In this document: one piece after another, positions 1-6,001 of the stretch | How the letters are laid out: each line of letters begins with the position of its first letter | Position numbering within the stretch: position 1 is the first letter of the stretch | NCBI GenBank assembly: GCA_018653085.1 | Contig: JABIAY010000036.1 | Coordinates: 1-57,127 of the forward strand | Reading direction: 5' to 3' | Source of the DNA: Nitrospina sp. | GTDB lineage: Bacteria > Nitrospinota > Nitrospinia > Nitrospinales > VA-1 | Length of the DNA stretch: 57,127 nucleotides | Position numbers and translations under genes: made by a program | The notes under the pieces: generated by a model | Databases searched by the model: none | Seen by the model: only the letters and a program-made list of their open reading frames with translations | What the model was told of the DNA's origin: nothing

Positions 1-317
1 CGGTCTAAAACTTTGTCCGTGATACCGCGTCCATTGAAATAGGCTCTGACCTTTGCGGACAATCCGCTTTCAGTCGAGTACTGAGGCTTGTTCACCTGCC
101 TGGGTTTATACCCATTCCCATTGTGGACATTCCCGTTTTTTAATCCCCCGCTCCATTCGCAATGCCAACAATTCCAAACCTCATCATCAATATTTACTGA
201 CAAACAAGGGTCATATTTCTTTTTCCGGGTGTGGCTACACTTCGGGCAAGGAATTTTTACCTGACCTGAAATCTTCCCCTTGGTATCAATACCGTGGTCG
301 TAAAAAGTCTTGTTCAT
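1..317 (-). CDS. Phage-type primase/helicase, N-terminal zinc-ribbon fragment (runs off the window)
   Basis: The minus strand reads open from an ATG at 317 to the window edge, about 105 residues. Near the N-terminus there is a CPKC pair (about residues 24-27), and a CWHC pair follows about 30 residues later. This spacing is typical of the zinc-binding domain of T7 gp4-like and DnaG-like primases. The start overlaps the stop of the upstream replication gene in an ATGA motif, which implies translational coupling within one replication operon. The Toprim and helicase parts would lie left of the window, so full function cannot be confirmed. Confidence 0.7.
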   Translation of the reverse strand, partial: MNKTFYDHGIDTKGKISGQVKIPCPKCSHTRKKKYDPCLSVNIDDEVWNCWHCEWSGGLKNGNVHNGNGYKPRQVNKPQYSTESGLSAKVRAYFNGRGITDKVLD

Positions 318-1114
318 ACAACCAGCCTCCCGCTTGAAGAACTGTTATGGTCTGCCTGGGAGCGGTAGCCGTTGCCATTGCTGGCAAAACTTTTCAAGGC
401 AATGGCTTCATCCAAAAACTTTTCTAGGCCGTTTTTCCTGGAGAGAAATTCGTTTAAGGTCCACCGATGGGTAAAATAGTGGTCTGAGCTATCAAGAATC
501 TTTTTATAAACCCTGATTGCCTGAATAATCTCTTCTACGGTGAAGTGTTCTAGGCAGGATTTAATGGCAGACTGAAACTTATTAAAGACCCTGTGCTGGA
601 CTATGTTTTGCTCATTCCAGAATTCAAAAATCCTATATATATCTTTAATACTTTCTTTAGTACTTTCTTTGGAAGTACCATTATTGGAACTACAGGCATG
701 GTTACCGTTTTGTTTTGAGTCACTTGAAGAAGTCACATTTTTGATACCTCTTGACAAATCTGATACTTCTCCTTGCGTAATCTGATACTTCTCCTGACCA
801 GATTTGATACTTCTTATTGGCCTGAATTTTGTTATCTGGATACCTAGACCATCACCTAAACGAGTCAACTCCACATACCCTCCAGACCGCAATTGTTTCA
901 TCCACCTTTTGAGAGTAGGCACAGGGATGCCCATATGCTCTGACATGGTTTGGTATTTGCGGAACAGATAACCCTTGTCTCTGTCGGCAAAGATATGCAG
1001 ATACAAGTAAAGAGGCAATGATGGCCCCATGGCTTTTATGTGCTTGCCACGGGGATCTGTTATCAGGCCATTGCGAATAGGAGCCCACCACTCTTTTATG
1101 GTGTCGTCACTCAT
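314..1114 (-). CDS. DnaD-like / winged-helix phage replication protein
   Basis: This 266-residue protein has an N-terminal winged-helix-like segment (about residues 50-85, around SEHMGIPVPTLKRWMKQL). A low-complexity Ser/Asn/Lys linker follows (about 120-155). The C-terminal helical region (about 160-235) contains the FW...F pattern seen in phage replisome organisers and DnaD C-terminal domains. Such proteins open the replication origin and load the helicase. Position fits: it sits directly upstream of, and overlaps by 4 bp, a primase-type gene. The family call rests on general pattern; the exact family is uncertain. Confidence 0.6.
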   Translation of the reverse strand: MSDDTIKEWWAPIRNGLITDPRGKHIKAMGPSLPLYLYLHIFADRDKGYLFRKYQTMSEHMGIPVPTLKRWMKQLRSGGYVELTRLGDGLGIQITKFRPIRSIKSGQEKYQITQGEVSDLSRGIKNVTSSSDSKQNGNHACSSNNGTSKESTKESIKDIYRIFEFWNEQNIVQHRVFNKFQSAIKSCLEHFTVEEIIQAIRVYKKILDSSDHYFTHRWTLNEFLSRKNGLEKFLDEAIALKSFASNGNGYRSQADHNSSSSGRLVV

Positions 1115-1232
1115 ACCGGAACCCCCGCCAAACAGAGCGGATCATCAAGGCAAGCCAGTACCGGAGGCCTGTTTCGCCGTGGAAGTGACCAGCGACCAAA
1201 ATGTCCACCGTCCAAGCCTTTAGGATGCTCAC
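1107..1232 (-). CDS. Possible 41-residue coupled small ORF
   Basis: A GTG at 1232 overlaps the end of the 68-residue ORF upstream (GTGTGA). The frame stays open for 41 codons, and its TGA at 1107-1109 overlaps the ATG of the DnaD-like gene (1114). It fills an otherwise 114-bp gap exactly. The product is basic, with no recognisable domain. The double overlap is the only support, and it may be chance. Confidence 0.3.
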   Translation of the reverse strand: MSILKAWTVDILVAGHFHGETGLRYWLALMIRSVWRGFRYE

Positions 1233-1435
1233 ACTGACCACCTTTCAGAATCTAGGCGATTGGCAATCCTGCCCGCCAACTCCGAAATAAAGCCTAAATC
1301 TTGGCCAGCAATTTTTTTAAGTAGAAATTCGTCAAACTTTCCGTTAAATTGTCTGGGCCTGTTAAAAAATTGTTTATCCCGTCTCAAGTTTTGTGAGCCT
1401 CGCCTGCCAGCGGGGCTTTTCACGTTCGGCTTCAT
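1229..1435 (-). CDS. Small hypothetical protein of the integrated element
   Basis: A 68-residue basic protein begins at an ATG preceded by a purine-rich GAAAGGGAAAA stretch that can act as a ribosome-binding site. It lies between the excisionase-like gene and the replication genes, in the same orientation. No domain is recognisable. The N-terminal third is rich in Arg, Lys, Gln and Asn, so nucleic-acid binding is possible but unproven. Retained because it fills the gap in a compact minus-strand operon. Confidence 0.45.
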   Translation of the reverse strand: MKPNVKSPAGRRGSQNLRRDKQFFNRPRQFNGKFDEFLLKKIAGQDLGFISELAGRIANRLDSERWSV

Positions 1436-1459
1436 GTCTTTTCCCTTTCAAGGTTAAAA

Positions 1460-1723
1460 TTAAACATCATTGCTTGTCCTCACTGGGTTCTCAGTCACCC
1501 ACTTTTCAAACGTATCTACAGCGTAAAGACAATATTTCCCCCTGCGGAAATACGGTGGTCCCTGCTTTTTCATCGCAAGGTCCTCGAGTACCCTCGGCGG
1601 AACACCAAAAAGCTTTTCACTGTCCGGCCTCTTGAAATAGAGAGGGCGCACCTGCGGTAGCTCCTTTAGAGCCTTTTGGATTGCCGCTTCCTCTGCCGTA
1701 AGAGTTTGTTTCTTGTTGAGCAT
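1460..1723 (-). CDS. Excisionase / AlpA-like winged-helix protein
   Basis: 87 residues. The C-terminal half (about residues 38-78) reads FGVPPRVLEDLA...GPPYFRRGKYCLYAVDTFEKWV. This matches the general pattern of MerR-like HTH proteins used as excisionases or prophage regulators: a helix-turn-helix, a GPPYxRxG turn, then a Y-x(3-5)-W strand-helix. Its ATG overlaps the TAA of the HTH repressor-like gene (TAATG), so the two are probably translated together. In integrated elements such proteins bind attachment arms and bias the integrase towards excision; that role is inferred from context with the integrase at 2456-3751. Confidence 0.65.
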   Translation of the reverse strand: MLNKKQTLTAEEAAIQKALKELPQVRPLYFKRPDSEKLFGVPPRVLEDLAMKKQGPPYFRRGKYCLYAVDTFEKWVTENPVRTSNDV

Positions 1724-1926
1724 TAAACCGCCACGCCCTCTGAAAAGAGTTCAGCTACAGTTTTTTTTAAGGCTTTTGCAATTTTATTTTTCTGATCTTC
1801 TGTTGGCCGGTAATGTTCATTGACGATCGCTGAAAAAGTCGCGGGGTGCATGTCCGCCTTACGAGCAATCTCAAAACCCTTTAAGTCTGAATCAATACCG
1901 GCAAGCTTTAAACTTCGATTACACAT
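1723..1926 (-). CDS. Small Cro/C1-type HTH regulator
   Basis: 67 residues containing a helix-turn-helix of the Cro/CI (HTH_3) kind: FEIARKADMHPATFSAIVNE (about residues 19-38), followed by RPTEDQKNKIAKALKKTVAELF. The last part is the usual helix that ends these domains. An AGGAGG ribosome-binding site lies 7 bp upstream of the ATG. It is the first clearly supported gene after the leader region at 1927-2455, so it probably controls the element's own operon. Confidence 0.75.
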   Translation of the reverse strand: MCNRSLKLAGIDSDLKGFEIARKADMHPATFSAIVNEHYRPTEDQKNKIAKALKKTVAELFSEGVAV

Positions 1927-1961
1927 TTAGATCCTCCTAATTTATTGGGCGATTTAGGGCA

Positions 1962-2001
1962 TAAAAAAAACCGCGCGACCCATTAAGGGCCAACGCGGTT
2001 T
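1962..2001 (-). terminator. Rho-independent terminator, minus strand
   Basis: An outer stem AAACCGCG / CGCGGTTT (1968-1975 with 1994-2001) encloses a CCC/GGG inner stem and an ATTAA loop. Read on the minus strand it is followed by eight T residues (1970-1963). It lies upstream of the HTH gene, so it would end a transcript coming from the 2000-2440 region, or attenuate read-through into the regulator. Confidence 0.65.
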
Positions 2002-2168
2002 AATTGTTCCAATACCGTAAAAAGGTTATTTGATTTTTCTGGGCATACAAAAAGGCCGTTACTTGGGCCTGCTTTACCACTCACCTCTAACTTAAAATAT
2101 TTGTTTGCTTCGACCACAACACTCGCCCAACATAGGGTACATACATTCCAAGATAGCGTGACCTGCAA
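1983..2168 (-). CDS. Possible 61-residue zinc-ribbon-like ORF
   Basis: Opens at TTG and ends with a TAA inside the terminator hairpin. It contains CTLC followed about 28 residues later by VCPEK, loosely like a metal-binding knuckle with one ligand missing. No ribosome-binding site is obvious, and a second frame over the same DNA (2092-2301) is also open. It could be a small element gene or non-coding leader. Weakly supported. Confidence 0.3.
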   Translation of the reverse strand: MQVTLSWNVCTLCWASVVVEANKYFKLEVSGKAGPSNGLFVCPEKSNNLFTVLEQLNRVGP

Positions 2169-2455
2169 AACTTAAGGTCTTTCGCTTCCTGTCCCTGTTT
2201 AACCTCGATGGGTGTTGAGTGTGGCCACTTGGCCCTCGGTTTAGGTCGTTCCGATAAACGTTCGGTTTTACGCTCCGATAAGCTATGGGCGTTAGCCCCA
2301 CGGTTTTAAAGTTACCGGGAAACTTACTGTCTCACACCTACATATAGAGACTTTAAAATATCAATACACTCCCTAGAATTCGCTACAGCATCTAGCGATA
2401 ATACTTTTTAGCAATAATATATTATTCGCGTCAAGTAAAAAGTGGGCCCTGATAG
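2169..2455. promoter_or_regulatory. Leader/control region of the integrated element
   Basis: No convincing gene lies between the integrase stop and 2168. The region holds a perfect 14-bp AT palindrome, AATAATATATTATT (2413-2426), directly next to a TTGACG box on the minus strand (2434-2429). It also has two near-identical CGYTCCGATAA boxes (2247-2257 and 2271-2281). These look like promoter and operator elements driving the minus-strand operon, but no good -10 hexamer could be fixed. Confidence 0.4.
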
Positions 2456-3751
2456 TTATTTCTTTTTAATTTTCACTACCTTTCCAGCCTTCGTTTCATC
2501 CTGCACCATTCGTTCGGCCGCTTCCCTTTCATGTGATGGGCAAAGGTGAGCATACCGCAACGTCATTTCAATTTTCTTATGGCCCATGAGTTTTTGCAGA
2601 GTTGCAAGATGAGTCCCAGACATTGCCGACCAACTGGCAAAGGTATGCCGGGTTGTGTGGAATACAACTCTGTCCCGTGGGTCTGTCACACCTTTATTAA
2701 ATTCCAGCTTTTCTATGGCCCGGTCAAATGCGTTTGAAACTTCCTTTATTTTTTCGCCCTTCGTGCTCTTAAAAATTAGAGAGTTCTTATTAAAACCCTC
2801 TGCCTTTCGCCTGGTCAGCATTTCTCTGAGTGGTAGCGTGACATACGCCGCTCGATTAAGAACCCCTTTCGGGTCTTTGATGGTGATCACCCCATACTCC
2901 AAATCAATATCTCTCCACAGAAGGGAAAAAATTTCATCTGCCCGGAGTCCTGCATAGATACCAAGCAGGGTTATATCGTGAAGTTGGGTATTTTTTTCAT
3001 CGAGGTAGCTCAGAAGCTTGCTGGCTTCCTTCCTTGAAAAAAACCGCAATCGGCGATTATCTGGGATTTGCAAGAATTTCTTATGAACCTTGGCGGTTTC
3101 GGTGACTGGATTGGTACCGCTGTAGATCCCCCAACTTGGGGCCTTATTGAACATCTGCCTGACAAGGGTAAGGCAATGCTGGATGGTTTTGGGAGAAAGA
3201 GGTTTCTTGCCCGGAGTTTTTTTCTTTTTAAGCTCCCTTTTAAAGCCTTCCAGCGTGAGCGTGTGAATATCCTTAACTGGGATGTCCCCGAGAAATGGCT
3301 TCAAATGATTTCTGTACCGAGACTCGTCAGCCTTATAGCTTGCGGGTTTTTCATCCTCTGCCCATTCAATGTACCGATCCCCCAAAACATGGAAGGGAAC
3401 GTTTTCCATGGCCTCAGCGACCTTTTCAGCCTCCTCTTCTTCCCTACGCTCTTTTTCCAGAGCCGTCTTTTCCTTCAACGACTGATAGGCACCCTCGCCC
3501 GTCTTTATGCTGGAAACAATCTTTCCTCTAAGGTTTGAGCAATATTGGGCGGTGATACCCTGGCTCTCCCATCCTACTGTTTCTGTCTTACGCTTGCCTT
3601 CCACCTTATACCGGATTGTGTAGCATCTATCGGGCTTCCACTTTTTCGGCTTCTTCTTGCCCTTCGCAATGGATTTCCCATCAATGCCCCTAACGTCACT
3701 CTCCCAATACCGGACCCCAGAGAAATTTGTTTCTACCCAATTGACCACCAA
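2456..3751 (-). CDS. int: Tyrosine-family site-specific integrase
   Basis: 431 residues. The N-terminal ~60 residues resemble the arm-binding domain of phage integrases. A SAM-like core-binding domain follows (about 130-215). The catalytic domain carries GLRADEI (first Arg, about 270), HTTRHTF (His and second Arg, about 370-376), LMGHKKIEMTLRYAH (His about 396, nucleophile Tyr about 405) and a charged tail. It catalyses recombination between attP and attB. The gene reads away from the tRNA-fMet tail at 3939-3992 and starts 188 bp from it, the usual place for an integrase next to its attachment site. All catalytic residues are present, so it appears functional. Confidence 0.95.
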   Translation of the reverse strand: MVVNWVETNFSGVRYWESDVRGIDGKSIAKGKKKPKKWKPDRCYTIRYKVEGKRKTETVGWESQGITAQYCSNLRGKIVSSIKTGEGAYQSLKEKTALEKERREEEEAEKVAEAMENVPFHVLGDRYIEWAEDEKPASYKADESRYRNHLKPFLGDIPVKDIHTLTLEGFKRELKKKKTPGKKPLSPKTIQHCLTLVRQMFNKAPSWGIYSGTNPVTETAKVHKKFLQIPDNRRLRFFSRKEASKLLSYLDEKNTQLHDITLLGIYAGLRADEIFSLLWRDIDLEYGVITIKDPKGVLNRAAYVTLPLREMLTRRKAEGFNKNSLIFKSTKGEKIKEVSNAFDRAIEKLEFNKGVTDPRDRVVFHTTRHTFASWSAMSGTHLATLQKLMGHKKIEMTLRYAHLCPSHEREAAERMVQDETKAGKVVKIKKK

Positions 3752-3938
3752 GACCCCCTCTCGCCCATTTGCCCCCCATTTGCCCCCTTTTTCGGGGCTA
3801 TGTGTAGGCAGACAGGGATTAACAGGAAAACCAAGCTACGGGCTTATCAGGCCTTCAAATAGCCTCACAAGGCTATCCGTAGGCGTTAAGGGTACTATAA
3901 GGGGTGGTGAAAAAGGAGTCAAGGGAAATCGGTTGAAT

Positions 3939-3992
3939 GGGCTCATAACCCAAAGGTCGTCAGTTCAAATCTGGCCCCCGCTACCAATAAAA
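3939..3992 (+). repeat. attR-like 3' half of initiator tRNA-fMet, copy 1
   Basis: The sequence begins GGG-CTCATAA-CCC (3939-3951): a CAU anticodon loop flanked by the three G:C pairs diagnostic of bacterial initiator tRNA. It continues with a good T-arm (GTCAG/CTGGC around TTCAAAT) and an acceptor strand CCCCGCT-ACCA. No matching 5' half (D-arm and acceptor 5' strand) lies upstream, so this is not a working tRNA gene. It is the displaced tail left by integration at the tRNA. Bases 3942-3992 are identical to 5355-5405. Confidence 0.85.
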
Positions 3993-3993
3993 C

Positions 3994-4029
3994 AAAGGCT
4001 TAGAGGGGTTTCCCTTCTAAGCCTTTTTT
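3994..4029 (+). terminator. Terminator behind tRNA tail copy 1
   Basis: A stem AAAGGCTTAG / CTAAGCCTTT with a G-rich/C-rich inner part and a short TTT loop, followed by a run of six T. Its sequence differs from the terminators after the other tails. Confidence 0.85.
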
Positions 4030-4034
4030 GGTAA

Positions 4035-4052
4035 TGCTTTCTTTTTGCTTTC
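4035..4052 (+). repeat. 18-bp direct repeat, copy 1
   Basis: TGCTTTCTTTTTGCTTTC here is repeated exactly at 5230-5247. One copy lies just after the first tRNA tail and one just before the second, so they mark the inner edges of the DUF2806 segment. Function unknown; they could be recombinase arm sites or relics of duplication. Confidence 0.5.
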
Positions 4053-4075
4053 CTTTTCAAATCTTGGACTTAAAA

Positions 4076-4115
4076 ACCCAAAGGTTTCCAGTTCAAATCT
4101 GTCCCCCCTACCAAA
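4076..4115 (+). repeat. Degenerate tRNA 3' tail, copy 2
   Basis: ACCCAAAGGT, AGTTCAAATCT and CTACCAA match the initiator tail in order, but the T-stem (TCCAG/CTGTC) no longer pairs fully and one base of the acceptor strand is missing. Just upstream TTAAAA replaces the CTCATAA anticodon loop. It is either an old decayed attachment site or the tail carried by a different element. Confidence 0.6.
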
Positions 4116-4121
4116 TAAAAT

Positions 4122-4155
4122 AGGGGTACGGCAGTAGCCGTGACCCTCTTTTTTT
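4122..4155 (+). terminator. Terminator behind tRNA tail copy 2
   Basis: The stem AGGGGTACGGC / GCCGTGACCCT pairs over 11 positions with one G-A mismatch and one G-T pair around an AGTA loop, then CTTTTTTT. The GGGT..ACGG core resembles the terminators at 5409 and 6600. Confidence 0.8.
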
Positions 4156-4229
4156 ATCCTCAACTTTTTTATATACTGATACCGCTTCGTCTTCAAGCTC
4201 CCTAGAAGTGGCACACGAAAACAGGTTCA

Positions 4230-4315
4230 ATATGTACTCCGCATTAAAATGTGTTGCTCTTACTATGAATATAAAACTTTTAGAAAAACATTGAAGTAGG
4301 CAGAGGGAAGAAATT
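4230..4315 (+). promoter_or_regulatory. AT-rich upstream region of the DUF2806-type gene
   Basis: A strongly AT-rich stretch (TATGAATATAAAAC near 4264-4277) precedes the gene, and a GAGGGAAG ribosome-binding site ends 7 bases before the ATG at 4316. A promoter is expected here because terminators close off transcription from the left, but no confident -35/-10 pair was found. Confidence 0.35.
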
Positions 4316-5176
4316 ATGGCGAATGATTTTAGTCTTTTTAAGTTTGATGGGGATTCAACAGGACCCTTTTTTAAATTAGTTCAAAGGTTTTTCGACCCAA
4401 TGTACGTTAGAAAAATGGCCCAAGCTAAAGCGGATGCAGATATGGTTTTGTTGGATTCAGAAATAGAATTAAACGAGAAGCGAAACCGGACTTTTAACCG
4501 TTTTATGCAGGAGGAAGAGAAAAAACAAACTAATATTGATAATATTTTATTAGAAGCAGGTCCCATGCTTAATGACAACGCAAAGCCTGAAGACATAGAA
4601 AATGACTGGATAGCTAATGCTAATGAAAAGATGAAAAATGTATCAGAGAAAGATATGCGAAACCTATGGGCAAAACTCCTAGCAGGAGAAGCAAATCAAC
4701 CCCTCTCTTTTTCCAAAAGAACTGTTAACTTTGTCGGAGATTTAGAAAAATCAGATGCTGAATTATTCACTAAATTCTGTTCTTTCACAATTCAGTCAGG
4801 TGGCTTTCTTCCCGTGATTTACAAACATACAGACAATGTTTATAATTCAAACGGAATTTACTTTGACACCTTAGAACATTTAGATGCCATTGGCCTAATA
4901 AAATTTCAGCATATCAGTAATTTTCAAAAAATGGGGCATCCAAAAACTGTTAACTGGTTTTATTTTGGCAAACCTTTTCTTATAGAATATAAGAATGAAA
5001 CAGACAATAAGTTTAATTTCGGCCATGCGAACTTGACTAAAATAGGAAATGAATTAGCTCCCATAGCAGGGAGCAAACCAATACACGGGTTTTTTGAACA
5101 TCTAATAATAAATTGGAAAAAATTAGGTTACAAAATTACTGACTTGGCAACAGGAGAAATTTTTACTCCTCGATAA
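4316..5176 (+). CDS. DUF2806-family protein carried between tRNA tails
   Basis: 286 residues. After a charged N-terminus there is a long alpha-helical, probably coiled-coil stretch (about 35-80, rich in Lys, Glu and Asn). The conserved-looking core DNDWIANANEKMKNVSEKDMRNLW-AKLLAGE (about 101-130) and SFSKRTVNFVGDLEKSDAELF follow. This layout matches my recollection of DUF2806 proteins. Their function is not established; they often occur in genomic islands. The coding sequence is visibly more AT-rich than the flanking chromosome, suggesting transfer. It is the only gene in the segment bounded by the two perfect tRNA tails, which makes a cargo role (for example defence) plausible but unproven. 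Confidence 0.7.
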   Translation: MANDFSLFKFDGDSTGPFFKLVQRFFDPMYVRKMAQAKADADMVLLDSEIELNEKRNRTFNRFMQEEEKKQTNIDNILLEAGPMLNDNAKPEDIENDWIANANEKMKNVSEKDMRNLWAKLLAGEANQPLSFSKRTVNFVGDLEKSDAELFTKFCSFTIQSGGFLPVIYKHTDNVYNSNGIYFDTLEHLDAIGLIKFQHISNFQKMGHPKTVNWFYFGKPFLIEYKNETDNKFNFGHANLTKIGNELAPIAGSKPIHGFFEHLIINWKKLGYKITDLATGEIFTPR

Positions 5177-5185
5177 CAAGAAAAA

Positions 5186-5213
5186 GCAGGAACATGAATT
5201 GTTCATGCTCTGC
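5186..5213 (+). terminator. Hairpin after the DUF2806-type gene
   Basis: GCAG..CATGAA / TTCATG..CTGC form an imperfect stem ten bases after the stop codon, followed by CCTTTCT. The weak T tract makes this only a possible terminator. Confidence 0.4.
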
Positions 5214-5229
5214 CCTTTCTCAGGAATAT

Positions 5230-5247
5230 TGCTTTCTTTTTGCTTTC
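5230..5247 (+). repeat. 18-bp direct repeat, copy 2
   Basis: Exact second copy of the 18-bp motif at 4035-4052. It lies 107 bp before the second perfect tRNA tail. Confidence 0.5.
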
Positions 5248-5354
5248 TTTTTTCCAGAAAAAGCCAGAAATAGCCAGAAAAGCTAAATTTTAAATTGCTT
5301 ATTTTATAAGGCTTTAGTCGTCTGTGTTTCTGGTAATTTTGGTATATTTGCGTT

Positions 5355-5405
5355 CTCATAACCCAAAGGTCGTCAGTTCAAATCTGGCCCCCGCTACCAA
5401 TAAAA
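5355..5405 (+). repeat. attR-like 3' half of initiator tRNA-fMet, copy 3
   Basis: 51 bp identical to 3942-3992, from the anticodon loop CTCATAA to past the encoded CCA. The upstream GGG of the anticodon stem is not kept here (GTT instead). This places the likely crossover at or near the 5' edge of the anticodon loop. Recombination with copy 1 would excise a circle of 1,413 bp carrying only the DUF2806-type gene. Confidence 0.85.
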
Positions 5406-5408
5406 AAA

Positions 5409-5439
5409 GGGTCTACGGCAAACACCGTAGACCCTTTTT
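5409..5439 (+). terminator. Bidirectional terminator behind tRNA tail copy 3
   Basis: A perfect 10-bp stem GGGTCTACGG / CCGTAGACCC around CAAACA, preceded by A7 and followed by T5. It can work on both strands, so it also closes the small minus-strand ORF at 5474-5554. Confidence 0.9.
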
Positions 5440-5473
5440 CTTTTACTGTCAATTCAGGTCCACTTTGGGGGGG

Positions 5474-5554
5474 CTAATATTTCTTATGCAGAAAGGACAT
5501 TATCACCGCCAAAGCAACGATAATGCCAATTATTGTTTCCCAATTTTGGAACAT
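5474..5554 (-). CDS. 26-residue single-pass membrane micro-ORF
   Basis: An ATG at 5554, with AGAAGGG about 7 bases upstream, opens a 26-codon frame ending at TAG (5474). The product has a short polar N-terminus (MFQNWET), a hydrophobic stretch of about 14 residues (IIGIIVALAVIMSF) and a basic end (LHKKY). That is the layout of small bacterial membrane peptides, with the positive end predicted cytoplasmic. A bidirectional terminator follows. Too short for homology judgement. Confidence 0.45.
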   Translation of the reverse strand: MFQNWETIIGIIVALAVIMSFLHKKY

Positions 5555-5780
5555 GATCGACCCTTCTTCCGGCTAATAACTTCCCAATACCTGCTCCTTG
5601 AAGGAAAAAAAATACCAGAGCATGCAAAGGGAAAATGGCTCCCAAACTTCAAAAGGGGGACTGAACCTCAAACCATTTCACAGCACACTCTGGCTCAATT
5701 GGGAGGACTGCCCTCCCCGTCCTACATGGTAAATCTGGTGCCTGCGTCTCTGTCTGTCAAGTGAGGTTGGGAATAATATC

Positions 5781-5789
5781 TGGTATAAT
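5781..5789 (+). promoter_or_regulatory. Extended -10 promoter for the Arg-rich micro-ORF
   Basis: TGGTATAAT is a perfect TATAAT -10 with the TG extension, 47 bp before the micro-ORF ATG. No good -35 box is present at normal spacing (GTGAGG at 17 bp), as expected for extended -10 promoters. Confidence 0.5.
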
Positions 5790-5835
5790 ACGATCTTAAA
5801 TACAGGACACCCCGTTAGGATATGGAGGAAAAAAA

Positions 5836-5949
5836 ATGGAACAGCGAAGAGAACGTGACAGAAGACAAGGGGACAGGAGGACGGAAGATAGTCCCGTTCA
5901 GATAAGTACCCGTAGCACAGATAGAAGAAGCGGAGAGCGAAGAAACTAG
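5836..5949 (+). CDS. 37-residue arginine-rich micro-protein
   Basis: ATG at 5836 preceded by TATGGAGGAA, a strong ribosome-binding site. It encodes 37 residues of which about 14 are Arg, including DRR and ERR repeats near both ends (RERDRRQGDRR and DRRSGERR). A promoter-like sequence upstream and a terminator 25 bp downstream make a complete monocistronic unit. Paired DRR/ERR motifs recall the arginine motifs in front of PilZ domains, but no PilZ domain follows. Nucleic-acid or nucleotide binding is a guess. Confidence 0.55.
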   Translation: MEQRRERDRRQGDRRTEDSPVQISTRSTDRRSGERRN

Positions 5950-5971
5950 TAAAACATAAGGGAACCCTACT

Positions 5972-6001
5972 AAGGCGTTGGTTCGTCCAGTGCCTTTTTT
6001 T
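5972..6001 (+). terminator. Terminator after the Arg-rich micro-ORF
   Basis: The stem GGCGTTGG / CCAGTGCC (5974-5981 with 5987-5994) has a TTCGT loop and is followed by seven T. It also overlaps the convergent cytochrome c stop codon. Confidence 0.8.

Larger units (their letters stand above)
3752..4315. other. Attachment-site region without genes
   Basis: These 564 bp contain no supported coding region. They hold an initiator-tRNA 3' tail, a degenerate second tail, two terminators and an AT-rich stretch leading into the DUF2806-type gene. Frames that run through the tRNA tails are translations of tRNA sequence and were discarded. Confidence 0.7.

Noticed and set aside
53-337. 94-codon plus-strand frame at the left edge
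   Set aside because: Antisense to the primase zinc ribbon, which has CxxC pairs and coupled translation with the upstream gene.
3880-3992. Intact tRNA-fMet gene
   Set aside because: The 113 bp upstream of the tail contain no acceptor 5' strand or D-arm that would pair with the 3' half, so only the tail is present.
3657-4034. 125-codon plus-strand frame over the integrase start and first tRNA tail
   Set aside because: Overlaps the integrase antisense and translates the tRNA tail and terminator.
5324-5764. 146-codon frame through the third tRNA tail
   Set aside because: It starts upstream of the tRNA tail and reads VVSSNLAPA, the usual artefact of translating tRNA 3' ends, then crosses a terminator hairpin. 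No ribosome-binding site.
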